Positions 57,514-64,000 of a stretch of DNA of 64,000 bases are shown here, piece by piece. A model generated the notes under the pieces. It saw only the letters and a list, made by a program, of their open reading frames with translations. It was not told where the DNA came from and made no database searches. A program made the translations under genes and the position numbers. The stretch is from positions 1 to 64,000 of the forward strand of contig DWXC01000019.1 of the NCBI GenBank assembly GCA_019119395.1. The letters are read 5' to 3'. Every line of letters begins with the position of its first letter. The stretch's first letter is position 1. Source of the stretch: Candidatus Borkfalkia stercoripullorum (GTDB lineage Bacteria > Bacillota > Clostridia > Christensenellales > Borkfalkiaceae).

Positions 57514-59637
57514 TTACTTTGCTTTTTTGAAAACAAACATTCTGGCATACAGCCTTCTGCTGTTCTCCCAGGACTGCGTATCCGCGTAAAGGTCGCGCAT
57601 CGGGATCTTCCCGTTCATCAACAGGTCTCCGCCCGCCGTAAAGGAGAGAACGTCTTTATAGTTGTCCTGCTCGCGCGTCGTCACTTCATACACCGCCGCA
57701 GGGTTGAGCCCTTTGAACCCGATCGTAAGTTCGGGGCCGGCTATGATATATTCGTAAGCGATAACGACCGCGACCGCCGTGTTCTTGTCTTTCGAAACGG
57801 TCATAAATCCCGTAACGTTCCCGCCGAACGCATCGCCCAAACGGTAATAATCGCCGAATTGCAGGACTTTGCGGTACTCCTTATAGAAAGCGATCTGCTT
57901 CGACACGATCTCCAATTCCTCTTCCGAGAATTTGGACATGTCGAGCTCGTAACCGAGCACCCCGCCGCACGCAACGTTGAAACGCGTTTCCAAAGGATTG
58001 CTGTCCCCCGTCTGATGGTTGGGGCAGGCGGAAACGTGCGCGCCCATAATGGTTTGCGGGTATCCGTAAGACGTGCCGTCCTGTATTTTCACGCGCTGGC
58101 GCGCGTCCGTGTCGTCGCTCGTCCAGAACTGCTGGAGGTAGCACAGGTTGCCCAGATCCAGCCTTCCGCCGCCGCCCGCGCAGCCTTCGAACAGCACCGA
58201 AGGGAATTTTTTCGTGATGCGCGAAACGATGCGGTAGTACCCCAGCATATAACGGTGGAAGTACTCGCCCTGCACAACGCCTTTCCCGTAACAATCGGTG
58301 AAAGAGCGGTTATAATCCCATTTCACATACGCGGCGCCGCTCCTGGCGATGACGTCGGTGATGACGCGCACGACGTAATTTTGCACCTTTTCGTCCGCGA
58401 GATTGAGCATGAGTTGATCGCGCATGCGCGTAGGTTCTCTCCCGGGGATGCGCATCGCGAAATTGGGATGCGCGCGGAAAAGGTCGCTGTCCTCGTTGAT
58501 CATCTCAGGCTCTACCCAAATGCCGAAGTCCAGCCCGAGTTCCCTGATCTTATCCGCGAGGTGTTTGAGCCCGCCGCCCGTCTTTTCGACGTTGTCGTAC
58601 CAGTCGCCGAGCGCCCTGTGATCGTCGCAGCGGTTTCCGAACCAGCCGTCGTCGAGCACGAAGAGTTCCACCCCCGTCCTTTGGGCCGCCCGCGCGATGT
58701 CGAGGATCTTTTCTTCGTTGAAATCGAAATACGTCCCCTCCCAGTTGTTCACGAGAACGGGGCGCTCCTTTTTCTTCCATTTGCCGCGCACGATGTGTTC
58801 GCCGACGAACGCGTGCATTTCGGAAGAAACGCCGTCCTCGTCGGGCGCGTAACACATCACCGCTTCGGGCGCGTCGAACTCTTCGCCGGGTGCGAGCGTC
58901 CAGCGGAACATGAAATCGTTGATACCCGTCAAAACTCTCGTCCTGCCCGATTCGCACGCTTCGAATATTTCTTTATGATTGCCGGAATAGACGAGATTGA
59001 ACGCGTAAACGCCGTCCTTCCCTTCCGCCATGACGAAGGGGTTGCGATTGTGCGAGGACGACCCTTTTTTGGAATCGTTGTAAAACACGCCCTTGCCCAC
59101 CGTGCGGGAAATTTTCTGGCGTTCGCGCGCCCAAGTGCCTTCGAACGTGACGAAGGAATAATCCCCCAAAAGGTCGAGCTGCAGGCTCGCAAGGCGACGG
59201 ATATGCAGCTCCTTTTTGGATGCGTTGACGAGTTTTGACGACACGGCGATCACGTCGCTGTCCTCAAACACCGTATAATAGAGGTACAGCGCCACCCGCG
59301 TGGGCGTGTCGACGTATTTGAGTTCTATGGTTTTCCCCTCGCCGTAAGAGGAAGGAAGCCCCGGGATCTCGGGCTTTTCCGTCAATATTTTACTCCTGGA
59401 ATAGGTAAATGCGGTGCTGAACCCGCCGTCCGCGTTTTCAAGCAATACGCTCGGCTCGGTATAGTCGTCAAACCCATATTGCGAGAACATTTTGCAGGGA
59501 GTGCCCGCAAGATATTCGAACCCGACCGTGCTCGCCAATTTTTTGCCATAATACAGGTATTCCGCCGAATCCGCCTTGACGACGAGCGTCGTGTGCGGCG
59601 TATCCAGCCTGATGATCTGTCCTTTTTTTCTGATCAT
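57514..59637 (-). CDS. Alpha-galactosidase, glycoside hydrolase family 36
   Basis: A 707-residue enzyme that removes alpha-galactose from raffinose-type sugars and galactolipids. The nucleophile Asp lies in YVKWDYNRSF and the acid/base Asp in WTSDDTDARQR. DGWFG, GIWVEPEMINEDSDL and FEGCAGGGGRLDLG are GH36 motifs. There is no signal peptide, so it is cytoplasmic and needs sugar import, which is not encoded nearby. The start is ATG 59637 with GGAGG; the frame begins eight codons earlier without one. Single gene. Confidence 0.96.
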   Translation of the reverse strand: MIRKKGQIIRLDTPHTTLVVKADSAEYLYYGKKLASTVGFEYLAGTPCKMFSQYGFDDYTEPSVLLENADGGFSTAFTYSRSKILTEKPEIPGLPSSYGEGKTIELKYVDTPTRVALYLYYTVFEDSDVIAVSSKLVNASKKELHIRRLASLQLDLLGDYSFVTFEGTWARERQKISRTVGKGVFYNDSKKGSSSHNRNPFVMAEGKDGVYAFNLVYSGNHKEIFEACESGRTRVLTGINDFMFRWTLAPGEEFDAPEAVMCYAPDEDGVSSEMHAFVGEHIVRGKWKKKERPVLVNNWEGTYFDFNEEKILDIARAAQRTGVELFVLDDGWFGNRCDDHRALGDWYDNVEKTGGGLKHLADKIRELGLDFGIWVEPEMINEDSDLFRAHPNFAMRIPGREPTRMRDQLMLNLADEKVQNYVVRVITDVIARSGAAYVKWDYNRSFTDCYGKGVVQGEYFHRYMLGYYRIVSRITKKFPSVLFEGCAGGGGRLDLGNLCYLQQFWTSDDTDARQRVKIQDGTSYGYPQTIMGAHVSACPNHQTGDSNPLETRFNVACGGVLGYELDMSKFSEEELEIVSKQIAFYKEYRKVLQFGDYYRLGDAFGGNVTGFMTVSKDKNTAVAVVIAYEYIIAGPELTIGFKGLNPAAVYEVTTREQDNYKDVLSFTAGGDLLMNGKIPMRDLYADTQSWENSRRLYARMFVFKKAK

Positions 59638-59731
59638 AACAGCCTCCGTACTGTTTTGCATGATTTTTTTCGGTTATCGCGAACCGTCCCTGTAAGTATA
59701 GCATAAAAAAATATGTTTGTATAGCAAAAAA

Positions 59732-59768
59732 ACAAAAAAATACGGGGCGAAACAAAAAATTCACCCCG
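59732..59768 (-). terminator. Terminator of the coat-protein pair
   Basis: CGGGG and CCCCG with neighbouring pairs enclose an AT-rich loop, and a T-run follows on the leftward strand. Confidence 0.65.
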
Positions 59769-59797
59769 CACTCATCGTTCACTCCGCGCGCCGCCGT

Positions 59798-60094
59798 TCA
59801 GTTTTGCGCGATTTCTTTGCCCATTTTGATAAAATCTTCGCTTTTTTGGTCAAGCATCTGCTTTTCCGCGGGCATAAGCTTGTAATATCCCTTCTCTTTC
59901 ATCTCGGAAAACACCGTAAACTGGTTTTCCTGCGCTTTGGTGAAACAGCTCAAAAACTGCGAGCGCAGACTCTTCGTGCAGCCCTCCTTGATCGCGAGAG
60001 AGTAGCTGTCGAGCAGCATCTTTTCGGTGTTGAGCATATCCGTAAGCGAATCTTTTTCGTTCAGCGAACCTTCCATTTTGGATAATTTTGCCAT
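59798..60094 (-). CDS. CotF-like spore coat protein
   Basis: A 98-residue helical protein. KDSLTDMLNTEKMLLDSYSLAIKEG (split, about 14-38), LRSQFLSCFTKAQENQ and FSEMKEKGYYKLMPA match the Coat_F/CotF family, small ferritin-like proteins made in sporulating Bacillota. AAGGAGG lies before the ATG. It follows a 63-residue relative, an arrangement common in Clostridia. The presence of the pair suggests that the organism has spore genes; it does not prove sporulation. Confidence 0.85.
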   Translation of the reverse strand: MAKLSKMEGSLNEKDSLTDMLNTEKMLLDSYSLAIKEGCTKSLRSQFLSCFTKAQENQFTVFSEMKEKGYYKLMPAEKQMLDQKSEDFIKMGKEIAQN

Positions 60095-60103
60095 AAAGCC
60101 TCC

Positions 60104-60295
60104 TTACTTCCCCTCCAATATGCAAAGAAGGGTATTGTACCTCTGTTCGTGGCAGTCCGCGATCCGGCCCATGCACTCGGCGAGCGCCGTATCGGTGAGC
60201 GTTTTGGAATACATTCTCGCCTTTTTACACGCCATGCCTTCGCCCATGAGAAGCCCGGAAAGCACTTCGAGGTCTTTGGATGTGAGTTTTGTCAT
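60104..60295 (-). CDS. Short CotF-associated coat protein
   Basis: A 63-residue helical protein (KLTSKDLEVLSGLLMGEGMA, then ECMGRIADCHEQRYNTLL). It resembles the short partner that usually precedes CotF-like proteins in Clostridia. GGAGGG precedes the ATG; the CotF-like gene starts nine bases after its stop, so they form one unit. Confidence 0.75.
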   Translation of the reverse strand: MTKLTSKDLEVLSGLLMGEGMACKKARMYSKTLTDTALAECMGRIADCHEQRYNTLLCILEGK

Positions 60296-60375
60296 GTTGA
60301 TCCCTCCGCAAAAGAGTATGTGCCGAACGCCGCACCGTTATTCCGCCGAACAAAAATACGTACAAAAAACCATGA

Positions 60376-60403
60376 AAAACCGCGCGCCCGAAACGGGCGC
60401 GCG
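60376..60403 (-). terminator. Terminator of the histidine phosphatase gene
   Basis: CGCGCGCCCG and CGGGCGCGCG pair around AAA; five T follow on the leftward strand. Confidence 0.9.
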
Positions 60404-60413
60404 GCGCAAAAAT

Positions 60414-61139
60414 TCAATGCCTTTCATTGAAATCGTCATACGTCTCGCAAAACCTTCCCGAAAACGCGGGCGGCTCGTTCGCGGCGTACAGATGCGACAC
60501 ATCCCCGTAGGACGCACAGCGGAAGGACGCGATCCCTTTCTCCCTCTCTTCGGTGTAAAGAGTGGTTACCGAAGAGGGCGCGGCGCAGAAGTGCTGCAGG
60601 AGCGCCACGGGCGATATATGGAAAAGATGCGAAAGCACGATGCCCGTCGCGCCGAAATGGCAGAAAAACACGAGCGTGCCGCGGTTCGGGGAAACGGCCT
60701 CGTAAAACGTCCCCTTTCGCCGATAGCCGTGTTCGGCCAGAACGCCGTCTATCCCCCTGCACACCTCGCCGTATGCGGCAGGCACGCCGCTCTCTGCGAT
60801 GAACGGGACTTTCATCCAGCGCTCCGCGGAATACAGGTCGGGATATTTTTCCATAAACGACGGCATAAAATCCCAGATCAGATGCTCTTCCCCCGTTTCG
60901 GGAAGCCGCACGGGATCGGTAAATTCCTTTAACCAGCCGCAGGTGACGCCCGCGCGGCCGACCCGCGCGAGCGTCGCCGCGGCCGTCCTCTGCGCCCTGC
61001 CCTTCGGCGAAAGATAAAACGCAGCGACTTTTTCCCGCTGCATTTTATCCGCCAGAAGTTCGATCTCCCGCTCTCCTTTTTCTGTCACGGAATCCCTTTC
61101 GTAATCGGGATCGCCGTGACGGATAAAGATCAATCTCAT
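60414..61139 (-). CDS. Histidine phosphatase family protein
   Basis: A 241-residue protein of the phosphoglycerate mutase-like superfamily. The phosphohistidine motif is FIRHGDPDY (about 5-13), the second His lies in FFCHFGATG (about 177-185), and RAQRTAAATL holds the Arg. Substrates range from sugar phosphates to nucleotides. The start is ATG 61139 with GGGTG. It directly follows the aminotransferase gene and probably shares its promoter. Confidence 0.88.
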   Translation of the reverse strand: MRLIFIRHGDPDYERDSVTEKGEREIELLADKMQREKVAAFYLSPKGRAQRTAAATLARVGRAGVTCGWLKEFTDPVRLPETGEEHLIWDFMPSFMEKYPDLYSAERWMKVPFIAESGVPAAYGEVCRGIDGVLAEHGYRRKGTFYEAVSPNRGTLVFFCHFGATGIVLSHLFHISPVALLQHFCAAPSSVTTLYTEEREKGIASFRCASYGDVSHLYAANEPPAFSGRFCETYDDFNERH

Positions 61140-61182
61140 ATTACACCCATAACGCCCCGAGAACGGGCGTTTCCCATGAAAT

Positions 61183-62367
61183 TTACCTGCCGTATTCCTC
61201 GGCAAGCAGTTTGAAATAAGGAAGAGAGCGGGAGATCATATCGGGCGAAACGCAATAGGCGATGCGTACGTACCCCTTGCAGCCGAAATCGTCGCCGGGC
61301 ACGAGCAGAAGCCCGTACTTTTTGGCGCGCTCGCAGAATGCGTTCGCGTCCTCTTCGAGCGCCTTGACGAACAGATAGAACGCGCCGTCCGGCCGCACGC
61401 AGGTATAGCCGTACTCTTTGAGCGCGCCGACGAGCAGATCGCGGTTCTTCTCGTAAACGGAAACGTCGGAAGTCACGCCCTGGCACTTTGCGATCATCTT
61501 CTGGAAGAGAGAGGGTGCGCAGACATAACCGAGCGCCCTGCCCGCCCCGCAGACGGCAAAGTACAGCCGTTTCGCGTCTTCCGCCTCGGGACAGACGAAA
61601 ATATAACCGATGCGCTCACCCGGCAGCGAGAGCGACTTCGAATAGGAATAACAAACGACCGTGTTTTTATAGTAAGCGGTCAGGTACGGCACCTTCACGC
61701 CGCCGTACACGAGTTCGCGGTACGGCTCGTCGGTGACAAGATAGATCGGTTTTCCGTATTCGCGGCTCTTCTTTTCGAGCATGGCGGCGAGTTTTTTGAC
61801 CGTTTCTTCGCTGTACACGACGCCGCTCGGGTTGTTCGGGGAATTGACGAGAACCGCCGCCGTCCTTTCGCTGAATGCCTTTTCCAACAGATCGAAATCG
61901 ATCTGGAACGTGTCGGGGTCGGATGAAAGTTCCATAAGTTTCGCCCCCGCCGTTTCGGTAAACACCCTGTATTCGGTAAAGAAAGGCGCAAACGTGATCA
62001 CCTCGTCCCCTTTGTTGCAAATTGCGGAGAGCGTGATCGTGAGCGAAGCCGCCGCCCCGCACGTCATATAAATGAGGTCCGGGTCTGTCTTTACGCCGTG
62101 TTTCGACGCGATGAACGAGGCGATCGCCCTGCGCGTTTCGAGATCGCCCTGCGCGGAAGTATAGCCGTGCAGCGCGGTCGCGTTTTCCGTTTTTAAGAGG
62201 GTTTCGAGCGTTTCCTCCACGACTGCGGGAGGCGCGACGCTCGGATTGCCCAGGCTGAAATCGAAAACCTTGTCCGCGCCGACTTCCGCCGCGCGCTGTT
62301 TGCCGAATTCAAAAATTTCGCGTATCACGGAGCGCTTGCTTCCGAGTTCGTACATTCTCTTGTTCAT
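61183..62367 (-). CDS. PLP-dependent class I/II aminotransferase
   Basis: A 394-residue fold-type I enzyme. The PLP lysine lies in SYSKSLSLPGERIGY (about 232-246). GYTSAQGDLETRRAIA, NSPNNPSGVVYS and VTDEPYRELVY are aspartate-aminotransferase-family motifs. Substrate is not resolved; candidates are aspartate, aromatic or branched amino acids. The start is ATG 62367 with GGGTGG; a long frame upstream runs through the promoter. It precedes the phosphatase gene by 43 bases. Confidence 0.92.
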   Translation of the reverse strand: MNKRMYELGSKRSVIREIFEFGKQRAAEVGADKVFDFSLGNPSVAPPAVVEETLETLLKTENATALHGYTSAQGDLETRRAIASFIASKHGVKTDPDLIYMTCGAAASLTITLSAICNKGDEVITFAPFFTEYRVFTETAGAKLMELSSDPDTFQIDFDLLEKAFSERTAAVLVNSPNNPSGVVYSEETVKKLAAMLEKKSREYGKPIYLVTDEPYRELVYGGVKVPYLTAYYKNTVVCYSYSKSLSLPGERIGYIFVCPEAEDAKRLYFAVCGAGRALGYVCAPSLFQKMIAKCQGVTSDVSVYEKNRDLLVGALKEYGYTCVRPDGAFYLFVKALEEDANAFCERAKKYGLLLVPGDDFGCKGYVRIAYCVSPDMISRSLPYFKLLAEEYGR

Positions 62368-62398
62368 ATGACCACCCGTATGATTATATTTCCGCAAT

Positions 62399-62427
62399 AT
62401 TATAGCACAAAACGGCGCGGCTTTCAA
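62399..62427 (-). promoter_or_regulatory. Promoter of the aminotransferase-phosphatase unit
   Basis: TTGAAA (62427-62422) and TATAAT (62404-62399) are separated by 17 bases. Confidence 0.78.
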
Positions 62428-62489
62428 CCGTATAACGGCGCGCGCCAAAAAAAATCGCACGGCGGAGACGCACGTTTTTGCGGCAACGC

Positions 62490-62518
62490 TTGACAAAACT
62501 TTCGGAAAAAATTATACT
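62490..62518 (+). promoter_or_regulatory. Promoter of mgtE
   Basis: TTGACA and TATACT are separated by 17 bases. The leader to the start codon is only about 45 bases, too short for an M-box riboswitch. Confidence 0.8.
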
Positions 62519-62571
62519 TGTTTGGGAAAACGGCAGCGATGGCACAACGAAAACAAAAGGAGGTAACCGCC

Positions 62572-64000
62572 GTGAACGAACAGCAAGACATGCCCGAGCA
62601 GGAAGCAGGCAGCGAAAGTATCCTGCAAAAGATCGTTCAGCTTTTGGACGAAAACAGGACGGACGACCTCCAATCCGTCATCGAAGGGCTTTCGGAAGAA
62701 GATCTTACGCACATTTTGGAATCTTTGGACGCCGATCACATGCCGAAGTTTTTCGGCTGCCTCGACAAGGAGGCCGCGGCGGACGTGTTCGTCCTGCTCA
62801 ACAGCGATACGCAAAAGCGCATCCTCAAAGATTTCAGCGACGTAAAATTGCAGGAAGTCACCGACGAGATCATCGACGACGACGTTGAAGAGCTTTTCGA
62901 AAGCATGCCGACGGACGTCGTGCACGAAGTCCTTCTCAAAGCGACCCCCGAAAACCGAAACGATAAGATCGTCGAGATCGTCGATTATCTCGAAGAGCGT
63001 AAATTTTCACAGCTGAAGCCGTTGCTCGCGGAGCTCGAACCCGCCGACCTTGCGGAGATCTTTTCCGATCTGAGCGAAACCGATCTCCCCATCGTTTTCA
63101 GGCTGCTGCCCAAAGAACTTGCCGCGGAAACGTTCGTGGAAATGAACAGTACCCAGCAGGAACTTCTGATACGGTCGTTTTCGGACAAAGAGCTCAAACT
63201 CATGCTCGAAGAGCTGTTCGTGGACGATACGGTCGACCTGATCGAAGAGATGCCCGCAAACGTCGTAAAGCGCATCCTTTTGCAGGCAGACAGCGAGACG
63301 CGCAAGGAGATCAACGAGATCCTCAAATATCCCGAGGACAGCGCGGGCAGCATCATGACGACGGAGTGTATTTCCCTGCGCGCGCACATGAGCGTGCGGG
63401 AATGCTTCGACAAGATCCGCAAAGAGGCGATCGACAAGGAGACCATTTACACCTGCTACGTAACGGACGACCAGAAAAAGCTGCTCGGCATCGTATCGGT
63501 GAAAGATCTGCTCCTGCACGGTTACGACGAAAAGGTGGAATCGTTCATGGAGAGCAACTTCATTTACGTGGACACCCAGCAGGATAAGGAGGAAGTGGCG
63601 AACCTCCTCTCTAAATACGACCTGCTCTCCGTGCCCGTCGTCGATCAGGAAAAACGGCTGGTCGGCATCGTCACCGTCGACGACGCGCTCGACGTCATCA
63701 CCGAAGAGGCCACGGAAGATATTTCGTACATGAACTCGGTCACCCCTTCCGACAAACCCTACTTCGAAACGAGCGTGTTCAGCATTTATATACACCGCAT
63801 ACCGTGGCTGCTCATCCTCATGATCGGGGCGACGTTTACGGGCATCATCCTCAACACTTACGAGGCGCGGCTCGTTTCCGTGCTTGTCGCTTGCGTGCCT
63901 ATGGTCATGGGCACTGCGGGCAACGCGGGAAGCCAGGCTTCCGTCACCGTCATCCGCGGCATGACCCTCGACGAGATACGACCGAGAGACATCCTTAGAG
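62572..64000 (+). CDS. mgtE: MgtE-family magnesium transporter (3' end outside window)
   Basis: At least 476 residues, starting with GTG 62572 after a strong AAGGAGG. The N-terminal superhelical domain has repeats such as LLAELEPADLAEIFSDL and LFVDDTVDLIEEMP (about 30-265), then paired CBS domains (YPEDSAGSIMTTECISL, KLLGIVSVKDLLL, VDDALDVITEEATEDI), then the membrane domain beginning at IHRIPWLLILMIGA with the conserved GTAGNAGSQAS. MgtE is a Mg2+ channel gated by cytosolic Mg2+ through these domains. The last membrane helices and the stop codon are outside. Confidence 0.95.
   Translation, partial: MNEQQDMPEQEAGSESILQKIVQLLDENRTDDLQSVIEGLSEEDLTHILESLDADHMPKFFGCLDKEAAADVFVLLNSDTQKRILKDFSDVKLQEVTDEIIDDDVEELFESMPTDVVHEVLLKATPENRNDKIVEIVDYLEERKFSQLKPLLAELEPADLAEIFSDLSETDLPIVFRLLPKELAAETFVEMNSTQQELLIRSFSDKELKLMLEELFVDDTVDLIEEMPANVVKRILLQADSETRKEINEILKYPEDSAGSIMTTECISLRAHMSVRECFDKIRKEAIDKETIYTCYVTDDQKKLLGIVSVKDLLLHGYDEKVESFMESNFIYVDTQQDKEEVANLLSKYDLLSVPVVDQEKRLVGIVTVDDALDVITEEATEDISYMNSVTPSDKPYFETSVFSIYIHRIPWLLILMIGATFTGIILNTYEARLVSVLVACVPMVMGTAGNAGSQASVTVIRGMTLDEIRPRDILR

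Noticed and set aside
62519..62571. M-box riboswitch before mgtE
   Set aside because: The leader is only about 50 bases, far too short for an M-box.

Overview
The window reads as chromosome of a spore-former-type Clostridia (Bacillota). It is GC-rich, uses strong GGAGG-type ribosome sites, and has near-consensus TTGACA-N17-TATAAT promoters. It carries two adjacent CotF-like coat proteins, DegV paralogs, a BirA/BioY pair with a BirA box, heterodimeric ABC exporters and many intrinsic terminators. I cannot name the genus. ProS and AspS are both of the archaeal-like bacterial type. All calls come from reading the sequence; no searches were run.

Layout. 1-228 is the 3' end of a large serine recombinase, so a mobile element probably lies just left of the window. 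349-4659 is a MarR-controlled heterodimeric ABC exporter operon. 4755-10242 holds a YoaK-type membrane protein, a LacI regulator and an amino-sugar operon (NahK-like kinase, cytosolic CBM9-like protein, PIG-L deacetylase, NagB). 10354-11261 has tRNA-Pro(CGG), a scrambled tRNA-Pro copy upstream of it and an AT-rich gene remnant. 11313-18881 carries bioY, birA, aspS, an rRNA methyltransferase, an exonuclease-BRCT protein, an XRE regulator, a small acidic protein and an unusual ferritin-like protein. 18944-21930 carries mtnN, ung, apgM and tRNA-Gly(CCC). 22230-33600 is housekeeping: a PrsA-like foldase, mfd, pth, an 855-base gap with a duplicated 69-base element, prs, tadA, an M14 peptidase, rlmH and a CPBP protease.

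33691-36335 is a coupled operon in which a Vat-like acetyltransferase gene sits between the two subunits of a class I fumarase, followed by a nitroreductase. 36402-38257 has a small membrane protein, a DUF1848 protein and a MarR regulator. 38444-44643 is a complete F1Fo ATP synthase operon (atpBEFHAGDC), but its delta subunit is only 72 residues and matches just the C-terminal part of the family. 44759-51425 holds a PH-domain protein, an AT-rich Sel1-like gene, proS under a large palindrome, and an operon with two DegV proteins, a DUF4430 lipoprotein and an ECF substrate-binding component. 51534-64000 is mainly carbon metabolism (phosphohexomutase, transketolase, alpha-galactosidase), an acyltransferase, an amino-acid kinase, the coat-protein pair, a histidine phosphatase, an aminotransferase and a partial mgtE.

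The points most worth following are the short AtpH, the amino-sugar operon that lacks nagA, the fumarase operon split by a Vat-like gene, the tRNA-Pro pseudo-copy, two or three apparently leaderless promoters and the multi-ExxH ferritin-like protein. No CRISPR array, intact insertion sequence, phage, rRNA or clear riboswitch was seen.
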